Source: Flavobacteriales bacterium UBA2306
Lineage (GTDB): Bacteria > Bacteroidota > Bacteroidia > Flavobacteriales > Weeksellaceae
DNA: 64,000 nucleotides
Assembly (NCBI GenBank): GCA_002345565.1
Contig: DDVS01000001.1
Span: 738,712-802,711 of the forward strand
Reading direction: 5' to 3'
Positions 42,353-50,616 of the stretch are shown one piece after another. The position numbers and the translations under genes were made by a program. Position 1 is the first letter of the stretch. Each line of letters begins with the position of its first letter. The notes under the pieces were generated by a model. The model was not told the DNA's origin, ran no database searches, and was given only the letters and a program-made list of their open reading frames with translations.

Positions 42353-42460
42353 TGAGGTTTTAAAAATCGGTTGAGAAAGAAGGCAAAACCTCAACATAGC
42401 CCCGATGGTAGCGGTATCCTTTTTTGCAAAAAAAGATATAGCGGACAGCGGGTTGGAATA
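42353..42460 (+). ncRNA. Structured RNA leader or small RNA
   Basis: GAGGTTTT (42354-42361) pairs with AAAACCTC (42385-42392) in an 8-bp stem. A second domain follows: AGCCCCGATGGTAGCGG and, after a hairpin of TATCCTTTTTTGC with AAAAAAAGATA, the symmetric ATAGCGGACAGCGGG, where outer CCCG pairs with CGGG. From memory, AGCCCnGATnGnAGCGG ... ATAGCGGAnAGCnGG recurs near flavobacterial genes and may belong to the Rfam Flavo-1 type. It lies 50 bases before the ABC gene, so it may be a leader or stand alone. Confidence 0.6.
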
Positions 42461-42511
42461 GTGAATTGAAGGACCAATCGTCTTGCTTCTAAAAAAATTA
42501 AAAAAATCTGT

Positions 42512-43417
42512 ATGCTGAGAGCAGAAAATATCAAAAAAACATACAACGCCGGGAAGAAAATTGCGCTTCAGGACTTCTCAATTGAAGTTCCAACTGCGAG
42601 CATTTATGGACTTCTTGGTCCAAATGGTGCAGGAAAAACATCGTTTATCCGAATCATTAATCAAATTACTCAAGCTGATGAGGGAAATGTTTGGATTGAT
42701 GGCGAAAAACTGAATCCGGAACATATCAAAAACATCGGTTATATGCCGGAAGAACGGGGTCTTTACAAGAATATGACGGTGGGCGACCAGCTTTTGTATT
42801 TTGGTGAGTTGAAAGGAATGTCCCGCCAAGAAGCACTTTCGCAGGCTAAATTTTGGTTCGAACAACTGAACATCGACCAATGGTGGAAGAAAAAACTGAG
42901 TGAACTTTCCAAAGGTATGGCGCAGAAAATCCAATTTGTGGTGACAGTTTTGCATCGTCCGAAATTGTTGATTCTGGATGAGCCTTTTTCTGGTTTTGAT
43001 CCTGTGAATGCGAATCTCATCAAAGACCAAATTATTCGTTTGAAAAACGAAGGAACAACCATCATTCTGTCAACACACCGAATGGAAAGTGTGGAGGAAA
43101 TGTGTGATTTTGTAGCATTGATTAATAATTCTAAAAAAGTTCTGGACGGGAAAGTTTTTGATGTTCGTGAACAGTTTAAACAAAATGTTTTCTCGGTGGT
43201 TCTATCGGATGTGAATTCTGAAAATCTGGATGAATTAACCAGAAAATATCAAATCGAAAATCTGGGAACTGCGAATGGTTTGTTCAATTTTGAATTGAAA
43301 AACACAGAGAATCAAACGATTCTTTTACAAGACCTTCTGAAAACGGGAACGATAAGAACCTTCAACGAGAAAATCCCGAGTATGAATGAGGTTTTCATTA
43401 ATGCGGTGAAGTCATAA
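42512..43417 (+). CDS. ABC exporter ATP-binding protein (NatA-like)
   Basis: A 301-residue ABC ATPase. Walker A is GPNGAGKTS (about 36-44). The signature is LSKGMAQK in place of LSGGQ, common in this group. Walker B is LLILDEPFSGFDP, followed by the switch His in STHRMES. The C-terminal 80 residues form the extra domain (about 215-301) seen in NatA-type exporters. It energises the permease 117 bases downstream. Substrate may be Na+ or a lipid or drug, and cannot be told from sequence. A structured RNA precedes it. Confidence 0.88.
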   Translation: MLRAENIKKTYNAGKKIALQDFSIEVPTASIYGLLGPNGAGKTSFIRIINQITQADEGNVWIDGEKLNPEHIKNIGYMPEERGLYKNMTVGDQLLYFGELKGMSRQEALSQAKFWFEQLNIDQWWKKKLSELSKGMAQKIQFVVTVLHRPKLLILDEPFSGFDPVNANLIKDQIIRLKNEGTTIILSTHRMESVEEMCDFVALINNSKKVLDGKVFDVREQFKQNVFSVVLSDVNSENLDELTRKYQIENLGTANGLFNFELKNTENQTILLQDLLKTGTIRTFNEKIPSMNEVFINAVKS

Positions 43418-43426
43418 AATCAATTT

Positions 43427-43496
43427 TTTCCCCAACCCTAAAGGGAGGATTGATTTTCTTCGCTCCCTTTAGGGTTGGGGAAACGAAGAAAATCAA
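43427..43496. repeat. Interlocked inverted repeats inside the ABC operon
   Basis: CCCCAACCCTAAAGGGAG (43430-43447) is perfectly complementary to 43463-43480. TTGATTTTCTTCG (43450-43462), which fills the loop, is perfectly complementary to CGAAGAAAATCAA (43484-43496). The order A-B-A'-B' allows a pseudoknot or two alternative hairpins. It lies between the ATPase and permease genes. I recall CCCCAACCCTAAAGGG as a recurring Bacteroidetes spacer motif. Confidence 0.75.
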
Positions 43497-43534
43497 AATA
43501 CTTTTTACTTAATACAGTTTACTTTTTACAATAA

Positions 43535-44845
43535 ATGAAAAATATATTCCTCATAACGAAAAGAGAATTTCTGACGCAGGTTAAGAAAAAATCTTTTATT
43601 ATTTTGACACTTTTGGCTCCACTGATGATTGTTGGATTTGGTGCTTTGATTGGTTTTATGTTTAAGGCTAACGAAGCTGAATACCATTTTGAAGTGGTTG
43701 ACAAAAGCGGAATTTTCGTCGGTCAATTGAAATCAACAAAAGATATTACTTACACTTTTGTTCCGACCAACACAGAAAATGCACTGGTTAAAAATCTGAA
43801 AGAACTGAAAGGTTCAGACGGAATTCTCATTATTCCTGAAATGAAAGACAAGAATTTTGATGCATTGGAAAGCGGAACGAAATTGTTAACCAACAAGAAA
43901 ATCGGTGTGGATACTAAAAGTGCGGTTTCCAGAGATTTGAGCGAAATTTTGAAAAAAGAAAAAATCAAGATGCTCGGAATCTCCGAAGACAGAATCGTGA
44001 ATCTTGATAAAAGTTTCAAAATCATTTCTCAAAACGTAACGGAAAGTGACCGACCTGAAAGTGACCTTGCATTTGGAATCAAAACGGCGTTGAGCTTTGG
44101 ACTAATGTATGTGGTTTTTATGTTTATCATCATTTACGGTGTTCGTGTGATGCGAAGCGTTTTGGAAGAGAAAAATAACCGGGTTGTGGAAATCATCATC
44201 TCATCTGTAAAACCATTTGAACTGATGATGGGGAAAATCCTAGGCGTGACTTTGGTAGCTCTCACACAATTTATCGTTTGGATTGCGATGTCTGTAACAG
44301 CTGCGCTTTTCCTTAATACTGGGTTTGCTGCAATGCAAAAAAACATTCCAGCAGAACAAAGTGAAGTCATGAAAAATATGGATTTTCAACAAATCGCAAC
44401 CGAAGTTTCTCATATTCTTTTGGATATGAATTATATTGGAATTATCGGGGTTTTTGTGTTCTTCTTTTTGTTCGGTTACATCTTTTACAGCTCGATGTAT
44501 GCAGCAATTGGAAGTGCCGTTGATAATGAAACGGAAACTCAACAATTCACGATGTTTGCGATTGTTCCTTTGATGTTAGGACTTTACGGAAGCTTCACGA
44601 TTATGAATAATCCAGATGGACCGATGGCTTTTTGGTTATCGATTATTCCGTTTACTTCGCCGGTTGCGATGATTGCAAGAATCCCTTTTGAAGTTCCGCT
44701 TTGGGAGATTTTGTTATCGATTTTCCTATTGATTGCTTCTACTCTATTGATGGTTTACATTGCTGCGAAAATTTATAGAGTTGGAATTTTGATGTACGGG
44801 AATAAAGCGACTTTGAAGGAGATCTGGAAGTGGATCAGGAGTTGA
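43535..44845 (+). CDS. ABC exporter permease (NatB-like)
   Basis: A 436-residue ABC-2 type permease. One membrane helix (about 20-40) is followed by a large extracytoplasmic domain (about 45-180). Five or six more helices follow to the C-terminus, with the conserved VRVMRSVLEEKNNRVVEIIISSVKPFELMMGKILG coupling region (about 199-235, quoted only as a range). It partners the ATPase gene upstream. Start: ATG at 43535, after spacer repeats of the TTTACTTTTTAC kind. Confidence 0.87.
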   Translation: MKNIFLITKREFLTQVKKKSFIILTLLAPLMIVGFGALIGFMFKANEAEYHFEVVDKSGIFVGQLKSTKDITYTFVPTNTENALVKNLKELKGSDGILIIPEMKDKNFDALESGTKLLTNKKIGVDTKSAVSRDLSEILKKEKIKMLGISEDRIVNLDKSFKIISQNVTESDRPESDLAFGIKTALSFGLMYVVFMFIIIYGVRVMRSVLEEKNNRVVEIIISSVKPFELMMGKILGVTLVALTQFIVWIAMSVTAALFLNTGFAAMQKNIPAEQSEVMKNMDFQQIATEVSHILLDMNYIGIIGVFVFFFLFGYIFYSSMYAAIGSAVDNETETQQFTMFAIVPLMLGLYGSFTIMNNPDGPMAFWLSIIPFTSPVAMIARIPFEVPLWEILLSIFLLIASTLLMVYIAAKIYRVGILMYGNKATLKEIWKWIRS

Positions 44846-44892
44846 TTTTCATTATTAATCAATTTTCATTTTATTTGTAGAAAATTAATACC

Positions 44893-45360
44893 GTGAAAAA
44901 AATAATTCTATTTGCTTTAGCTTCATTAATAATTATTTCTTGTCGAAAAGATGAAGATGAAAAGCCAGAATCACTGATTGTGGGAACATGGAAACTCATT
45001 GATCAGAAAACAATTTCCGGAAAAGACGGTTCGGTTCTCTATTCTAATACAATTCCTGTATCAGACTGTATCAGAAAGTCAAACTACATTTATAAAAATA
45101 ATGGAATTTTTATAGGAGAATATTTCCGTAATTCGCAAACGGGAGAATGCGGAAATATTGCTTATCAAGAAGAGATGAATTATATTTATAATGATTCTGA
45201 AAAAACAATTTATTATAAAATAGATGGAATCACTCATGATATAAAAAATGTTTATTCCTTAACTAAAACTGAAATGCAAATTTTAGTAAATGATAAAATG
45301 GATGAAAACGGTGATGGAACTCCTGATAAAATACTTAGAATTTATATTAAAAAACAATAA
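44893..45360 (+). CDS. Lipocalin-like lipoprotein
   Basis: A 155-residue protein read from a GTG at 44893. The signal MKKIILFALASLIIISC ends at Cys17, followed by RKDEDEKPE, an acidic run like known surface-export signals. The mature part (LIVGTWKLIDQKTISG to RIYIKKQ) has the lipocalin-like opening GTWKL and alternating beta strands. NDKMDENGDGTPDK resembles a calcium loop. Function is unknown. It is followed by a bidirectional terminator. Confidence 0.65.
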   Translation: MKKIILFALASLIIISCRKDEDEKPESLIVGTWKLIDQKTISGKDGSVLYSNTIPVSDCIRKSNYIYKNNGIFIGEYFRNSQTGECGNIAYQEEMNYIYNDSEKTIYYKIDGITHDIKNVYSLTKTEMQILVNDKMDENGDGTPDKILRIYIKKQ

Positions 45361-45392
45361 AAAACGCCTCAAAAAATTCTGAGGCGTTTTTC
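45360..45392. terminator. Bidirectional terminator
   Basis: ACGCCTCA (45364-45371) pairs with TGAGGCGT (45380-45387), with T-runs on both sides. It overlaps the last bases of the helicase gene on the minus strand. Confidence 0.85.
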
Positions 45393-46744
45393 TATTTCTT
45401 TCTCTTAGCTTTCGACTTCGCTTTTTGTTGCGCTCTATTCGCACCGAATTTTTTAGGTGCTTTTCGCTTGCTTGGTCCGCCAAGATTGATTTTTTTGTTC
45501 TTGTCTTTTTTCTCGTGGAAAGCAGATTCGCCTTCGTTAAGTTTTGCTGTGGTTAGGAACTTCATTTTTACTTCGTCCTGCTCAGAAGCTATTTTGACTT
45601 TTGAGATTGCTACTTCTTCTGGGAATGCAACTTTTTTGATTTCTTTGTCCATCAACAATTCGATATCAAGAAGCTGAGCTTCTTCTTTTTTGGTATAGAA
45701 AGTCACTGCGATTCCGTCTTTGTCTGCACGTCCTGTCCTACCAATTCTGTGGATGTATTGCTCAGGAACTTCCGGAACTTCGAAGTTGAAAACGTGCGAA
45801 ATATCCGGAATATCCAAACCTCTCGCCATAATATCTGTTGTAATCACGCCACGCAATTCTTCATTCGTGAATTCCTGCATCACTCTTAATCTGAAATTCT
45901 GAGATTTATTTGAGTGAATTACACCAAATTCACCTGGAAATTCTACATTCAGTTTTTCGAAAATTAAATCTGCGTGCTTTTTATTATTAGCGAAAATCAA
46001 GATTTTCTCAAGATTATCTTCGGTTTTCAAAAGATGAATTAATAAGTTCAATTTGGTATTGAAATTATCTACAGGAATCGCAGATTGCGCAATTTTTTCC
46101 AAAGGCGTTCCTGATCTTGCTAAGGAAATCTCGATTGGAGAAGCAAAATATTCGTTCAATATTTCGTCTAGAGCTTCGGTCATTGTTGCTGAGAAAAGAA
46201 TGTTTTGTCTTTTCTCTTTCATCATTTCGAAAATATGAGTCAGTTGCGGACGGAAACCAAGATTCAGCATTTCGTCGAATTCGTCGATGATTAATTTATT
46301 AACTTCTCTAAGAGAAATCGCATTATCAATCGACAAATCCATCACACGACCAGGTGTTCCAACCAAAATATCACATCCATCATTGAACAACAATTTCTGT
46401 GTATTGATATTTTTTCCACCGTAAACTCCGATAACTCTTGCAGTGATATTTTCCGTCAGTTTTTCAAGAACTTCCGTTACCTGAACCACCAATTCTCTTG
46501 TAGGAACGAGAACCAAAACTGTTGGATTTCCAGATTTGTTATATTTCCAGGTTTTGAGAACAGGAAGCAGATAAGCCAATGTTTTTCCGGTTCCGGTCTG
46601 TGCAATTCCCATCACATCACGACCAGAAAGAATCGGTTTTAAACTTTTTTCCTGAATCGGCGTCGGTTCAAATAAATCTAAATCGGCTAGAACATCAAGA
46701 ATCTTTTCCGGTAAATCGAAATCTGCAAAAGTGGTTTTATTCAT
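45392..46744 (-). CDS. DEAD-box RNA helicase with DEFD motif II
   Basis: A 450-residue RhlE-type helicase. Q-motif PTPIQEKSL, Walker A AQTGTGKT (48-55), PTRELVVQ, GTPGRVMD, motif II DEFD (154-157) where the family usually has DEAD, FSATM, and HRIGRTGRA near residue 325 are all present in order. The C-terminal tail (from about 400) is basic, with KRKAPKKFG and AQQKAKSKAKRKK, for RNA binding. It unwinds structured RNA in ribosome assembly or cold shock. It is monocistronic with a terminator at its 3' end. Confidence 0.88.
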   Translation of the reverse strand: MNKTTFADFDLPEKILDVLADLDLFEPTPIQEKSLKPILSGRDVMGIAQTGTGKTLAYLLPVLKTWKYNKSGNPTVLVLVPTRELVVQVTEVLEKLTENITARVIGVYGGKNINTQKLLFNDGCDILVGTPGRVMDLSIDNAISLREVNKLIIDEFDEMLNLGFRPQLTHIFEMMKEKRQNILFSATMTEALDEILNEYFASPIEISLARSGTPLEKIAQSAIPVDNFNTKLNLLIHLLKTEDNLEKILIFANNKKHADLIFEKLNVEFPGEFGVIHSNKSQNFRLRVMQEFTNEELRGVITTDIMARGLDIPDISHVFNFEVPEVPEQYIHRIGRTGRADKDGIAVTFYTKKEEAQLLDIELLMDKEIKKVAFPEEVAISKVKIASEQDEVKMKFLTTAKLNEGESAFHEKKDKNKKINLGGPSKRKAPKKFGANRAQQKAKSKAKRKK

Positions 46745-46799
46745 TTTGCAAAGATATGGATTTTGAAATCAAAGGGAATTGAAAGGTTATGAAAGTTTA

Positions 46800-47933
46800 T
46801 TAATAAGGTTGAGCCCTATTTTTCAATTTATTAACATCAATAAAATTATATCCGATATCGTAAATATCATTTTTATATTTATAAAATCTTCCGTCTGTTT
46901 CTATTATAAGCTTGGTATCAAAATCAATTTCGTCATAAAAAGTTAATTTATATTTTTTCTTAAAATCAACATTTACTTTTCTAGCTCTTAATATTTCATT
47001 TAATAAAAGAAAATGTTCTGATTGTTCCATAAAAAAAGGCTCAGTTTCTCCATCAAAACTAAAACTTGTAGATTTTACAAAATCTTTATTTAGCTTAATT
47101 TCTGATAATTTTAATTCTTGGTACTTAAACATTGCTTTTCTGTAAGCAAAAATTAATTTTGATGGAGCTTGACTTCCGTAATCTGAAATAGTTTTGATAA
47201 TTTTATTATTCCTCACAAATGAAACAGTAATCGTATTTCCGTCTGTAAAATTGGCAGAATAGATATTATCAAGTCTATTAATATTCACTTTTTTAAATGA
47301 TTTTTCAATATACTTAAATTCTGATTTTGGGATTTTAGAAGTATAATATCCGTTGACTGTATTGTATTTTTCGCCCAAATAAAGAACATCTCCATTTTTA
47401 TTAAACTCTATACTCATAATAGCACAAGTCCCATAACAACCGGAAGATGAAACAATTATCTTATCGAAAGTTTCATTTGGGTGTAGCTTATAAGTCGGTT
47501 TATAATATTTTAAGTAATAGTCTTTATTTTTTTGAAGCGTTAAAGTATCCTTAGAAATAGAGATTATTTTATATCTATTCCAAGACTTTTCGATGGGATT
47601 AAAAATCTTCAGACTATCATCAATAATTTCATAATTTGTTGAATCGCCTTTATAAAAAACTTTTCGTTCTTCTCCTGAATTTCCTTCATCAATATCAAAA
47701 AAACCTGCTTCATCAACTAAAGTTCCATTCTTATTAAAAATAAAACCGCCTAGATTTAAATTAAACGGAGAAGGTGGTTCTTCTATAGTTTGTTTATCAT
47801 CTTGTTTATGCAATTCTAAATATTTCGCAAAATTCCATTCTCCAATAATATTTTTTTCAAATTGTTTCTGCTTTTCAGATTTACAAGAAATCAAAAAGAT
47901 TGCTAAAAGAAATATTTGATAAATCAACTTCAT
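46800..47933 (-). CDS. DUF6438 lipoprotein
   Basis: A 377-residue protein with a lipoprotein signal (MKLIYQIFLLAIFLISCKS, Cys17). A first beta domain opens FEKNIIGEWNFAKYLEL. The region FDKIIVSSSGCYGTCAIMSIEFN with GYYTSKI (about 155-200) resembles DUF6438, named from similar lipoproteins of unknown function. It follows the histidine kinase gene by 14 bases on the same strand and may be its downstream partner. Confidence 0.7.
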   Translation of the reverse strand: MKLIYQIFLLAIFLISCKSEKQKQFEKNIIGEWNFAKYLELHKQDDKQTIEEPPSPFNLNLGGFIFNKNGTLVDEAGFFDIDEGNSGEERKVFYKGDSTNYEIIDDSLKIFNPIEKSWNRYKIISISKDTLTLQKNKDYYLKYYKPTYKLHPNETFDKIIVSSSGCYGTCAIMSIEFNKNGDVLYLGEKYNTVNGYYTSKIPKSEFKYIEKSFKKVNINRLDNIYSANFTDGNTITVSFVRNNKIIKTISDYGSQAPSKLIFAYRKAMFKYQELKLSEIKLNKDFVKSTSFSFDGETEPFFMEQSEHFLLLNEILRARKVNVDFKKKYKLTFYDEIDFDTKLIIETDGRFYKYKNDIYDIGYNFIDVNKLKNRAQPY

Positions 47934-47947
47934 AAATAAAATTGTTA

Positions 47948-49108
47948 TTACTTCTGCTCCTCCCTCAAAATAATCCTAAAAGTCGTTCCTTTCCCCACTT
48001 CTGAATTTGCAATTCTGACATCGCCTCGGTGATATTCGGAAACCACTCTTTTTGTTAAGGAAAGTCCTAATCCCCAACCTCTTTTTTTTGTGGAAAATCC
48101 TGGTTTGAAAGCATTTCGGATTTGTTGCTTTGTCATTCCGCTTCCTGTATCGGTAACATCGATGTAAACGCTTTTATTTTTTTTATAAAGTGAGAGTTCC
48201 AGTTTTCCTTCGCCTTTCATTGCATCAACTGCATTTTTTACCAGGTTTTCAATCACCCAACTCATCAGGATTCTGCTGTGTGGAACGAGAACGGGTTCGT
48301 AAGTTTTCCTAAAAGTGAATTCAACTTTTGTGGAAATTCTGGATTTTAGATAATCATAGTTCTGCTGAACGGTTTCATTAATATCAAGATCATTAAGCGT
48401 AGGAATTGAACCAATTTTCGAAAAACGTTCCGAAATGGTTTTCAATCGATTAACATCCATTTCCAATTCTTTTACGCCTAATCCATTTTCATCTTCCAGC
48501 TTCATAATCTCGACCCAGCCAATCATTGATGACAATGGCGTTCCAATCTGGTGCGCTGTTTCTTTTGCAAGACCCGCCCAAACAAAACCTTCGTCGGTTT
48601 TCTTCAACAATCGTAAAAACCAAAAAGAAAAAACAAGATAAAGCGAAATGAAAATCGCCAGCAAAAGCGGATAATAACGCAGATAATTCATCAAATCTGA
48701 ATTATCATAATACAAGTATTGATTATTAAAATCAGGCAACTGAATCTCAAAAGGCGGATATTTATTCTCCATTTCGGTCAGTTTTGACTTTAATTTTTCC
48801 TTATCATTTAGAATTTCATCGGAAATTCCTCGGCTTTCCAATAAGTTCCCTTTTTTATCTGTGACAATGATGGGCAAATCTTCGTTTTCACTAATCACAT
48901 ACAACGCTAACTCGTTGAATCTCGGATCAATATCAGTATCCTGAAGATAACGCATTGCTGTTGCCAAAGATTTAATCCTTTCCGTTTCCTTACTTCTAAG
49001 ATGTTGAATCAGGAAATTGGACGAAATGATAATTCCTGCAACAATAGAGGTCAATATAAAATATACAACCCAGCTATTGATACGTTTCAGAAAATTAAAT
49101 CCTTTCAT
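47948..49108 (-). CDS. Sensor histidine kinase
   Basis: A 386-residue membrane kinase. Helices at about 12-33 and 145-166 bracket a periplasmic sensor of about 110 residues. The H-box is GLAKETAHQIGTPLSSM with phospho-acceptor His186. The ATP-binding domain shows NLVKNAVDAMKG (N-box), DTGSGMTKQQI (G1) and GLGLSLTKRVV (G2). No response regulator gene is adjacent, and only the DUF6438 lipoprotein follows. The partner must be elsewhere. Confidence 0.9.
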   Translation of the reverse strand: MKGFNFLKRINSWVVYFILTSIVAGIIISSNFLIQHLRSKETERIKSLATAMRYLQDTDIDPRFNELALYVISENEDLPIIVTDKKGNLLESRGISDEILNDKEKLKSKLTEMENKYPPFEIQLPDFNNQYLYYDNSDLMNYLRYYPLLLAIFISLYLVFSFWFLRLLKKTDEGFVWAGLAKETAHQIGTPLSSMIGWVEIMKLEDENGLGVKELEMDVNRLKTISERFSKIGSIPTLNDLDINETVQQNYDYLKSRISTKVEFTFRKTYEPVLVPHSRILMSWVIENLVKNAVDAMKGEGKLELSLYKKNKSVYIDVTDTGSGMTKQQIRNAFKPGFSTKKRGWGLGLSLTKRVVSEYHRGDVRIANSEVGKGTTFRIILREEQK

Positions 49109-49234
49109 TCTTGCTTATAAAACGGCAATTTAGGAATTTATTATATAAAAATTAGATGTTGGATTTTAGACATTAGATATTAGAGTAAAATTCGAAGATT
49201 AATGCAGATATTTGTATTTGATTAAATTAAAAAA

Positions 49235-50101
49235 ATGATAACGATTCAAAATACAAAACTGAAAGCCACTTTTAAAGAATTAGGAGCAGAATTAACGTCT
49301 CTAATCAATCTAGAAAATGGAAAAGAAATAATGTGGAGCGGAAATCCGGATTTTTGGGGCGGGCAAAGTCCGGTTCTTTTCCCAATTGTTGGCGCGTTGA
49401 AAAATGAACAATATATTTTTGAAGGAAAAACTTACGAACTTCCTCGGCACGGTTTTGCAAGAAGACGAGTTTTTGACATCAAAGAATCTTCTGAAAACGA
49501 AGTTATTTTTGAATTAAAATCTGATGAAGAATCTTTGAAAATTTATCCTTTCGAATTCAGTTTGGAAATAAAATATACTTTAGCTGAAAACAAACTGACG
49601 GTTTCTTATCAAGTAAAAAATCTTTCTAAAAAAGAAATGTATTTTTCGCTAGGCGCACATCCTGGATTTGCAATTGACACAAAAAATGGTTTGAATTATA
49701 ATGATTACGAAATTGCTTTTTCTAATGATGAAAAACTGGAAATTCATCCACTAATTGATAATCTTATCAGCAACGAAACTCAAGCCATTGAACTTGAAAA
49801 TAAAACTTTTCCTTTGTCTTATGAATTATTCTCAAAAGATGCTTTGGTAACAACAACAATGAAAAGCAAAGAACTGATTCTGAGAAATCATAAAAATACA
49901 GATAAAGTAATTTTCACTTTCTCTAATTTTCCTTACTTCGGGATTTGGGCAGCAAAAAATGCGGATTTTGTTTGTCTGGAACCTTGGCAAGGGATTGCTG
50001 ATTTGGAAAATCATAATCAGGAATTGACGGAGAAATTCGGGATTTTGAAATTGGGAAATAGCGAAGATTGGAAAGCGGATTGGGGTGTTGAGATTGAGTA
50101 A
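49235..50101 (+). CDS. Aldose 1-epimerase family protein
   Basis: A 288-residue galactose mutarotase-fold enzyme, interconverting alpha and beta anomers of sugars or sugar phosphates. Landmarks are LGAELTSLINLENGKEIMW, PVLFPIVGAL, the HGFARRR block with catalytic His (about 76), FSLGAHPGFAI with the second His, and PYFGIWAAKNADFVCLEPW with the catalytic Glu. The gene opens after a spacer of ATTAGATATTAGA-type repeats, and a small membrane protein gene follows by 16 bases. Confidence 0.85.
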   Translation: MITIQNTKLKATFKELGAELTSLINLENGKEIMWSGNPDFWGGQSPVLFPIVGALKNEQYIFEGKTYELPRHGFARRRVFDIKESSENEVIFELKSDEESLKIYPFEFSLEIKYTLAENKLTVSYQVKNLSKKEMYFSLGAHPGFAIDTKNGLNYNDYEIAFSNDEKLEIHPLIDNLISNETQAIELENKTFPLSYELFSKDALVTTTMKSKELILRNHKNTDKVIFTFSNFPYFGIWAAKNADFVCLEPWQGIADLENHNQELTEKFGILKLGNSEDWKADWGVEIE

Positions 50102-50117
50102 TTAAAAAATAAAATCA

Positions 50118-50576
50118 ATGATGTTTCCAATCTTTTCTGCATTTTCCTTATTCTTCTTAATCATATTTCTTGATAGATATATGATGCATAAAACTGTAAA
50201 AACAAAACTTCAAAAATTTTTGAAGTTAGAAAGTAAAATCGTTTTAATAAAAGAAAATGTAAAAAGTGAAACATTTACAATCGGATTAAAAAATCACAGA
50301 TACCACTTTAGAAAATCTGATTTATATTTTTTTGATAATGCATTTGTTATTATAGGATTTTATAAAATTGTTGGAGTAAAAATATACAGTTGTATTATAG
50401 TTTTTTCTGATGGAAACGATTTAAACACTAAAGATTTAAAAACATTTAATCTTAATTCTTCAAACAATGATGTTTATATAGAATTTGGAGAAGCAAGCTT
50501 TACAAGTACAAATGTCTCTATAAGATTGAAAAATCTTTCGGAAGATGAAAAGCAACTAATTAAATTCAAAAAATAA
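50118..50576 (+). CDS. Hypothetical membrane protein
   Basis: A 152-residue protein with one N-terminal membrane segment (about 3-20, FPIFSAFSLFFLIIFL). A lysine- and beta-rich soluble part has repeated strands (FVIIGFYKIVGVKIYSCIIVF). No domain is recognised. It is 16 bases after the epimerase gene and ends at a bidirectional terminator. Confidence 0.6.
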   Translation: MMFPIFSAFSLFFLIIFLDRYMMHKTVKTKLQKFLKLESKIVLIKENVKSETFTIGLKNHRYHFRKSDLYFFDNAFVIIGFYKIVGVKIYSCIIVFSDGNDLNTKDLKTFNLNSSNNDVYIEFGEASFTSTNVSIRLKNLSEDEKQLIKFKK

Positions 50577-50607
50577 AAAAAGTGTCAGAGATTTTTTGAC
50601 ACTTTTA
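50576..50607. terminator. Bidirectional terminator
   Basis: AGTGTCA (50581-50587) pairs with TGACACT (50597-50603), flanked by A- and T-runs. Confidence 0.8.
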
Positions 50608-50616
50608 CTTTATATT

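Noticed and set aside
43427..43496. Simple intrinsic terminator after the ABC ATPase gene
   Set aside because: There is no T-run after either stem, the arms interlock, and the permease gene that must be co-expressed lies behind it.
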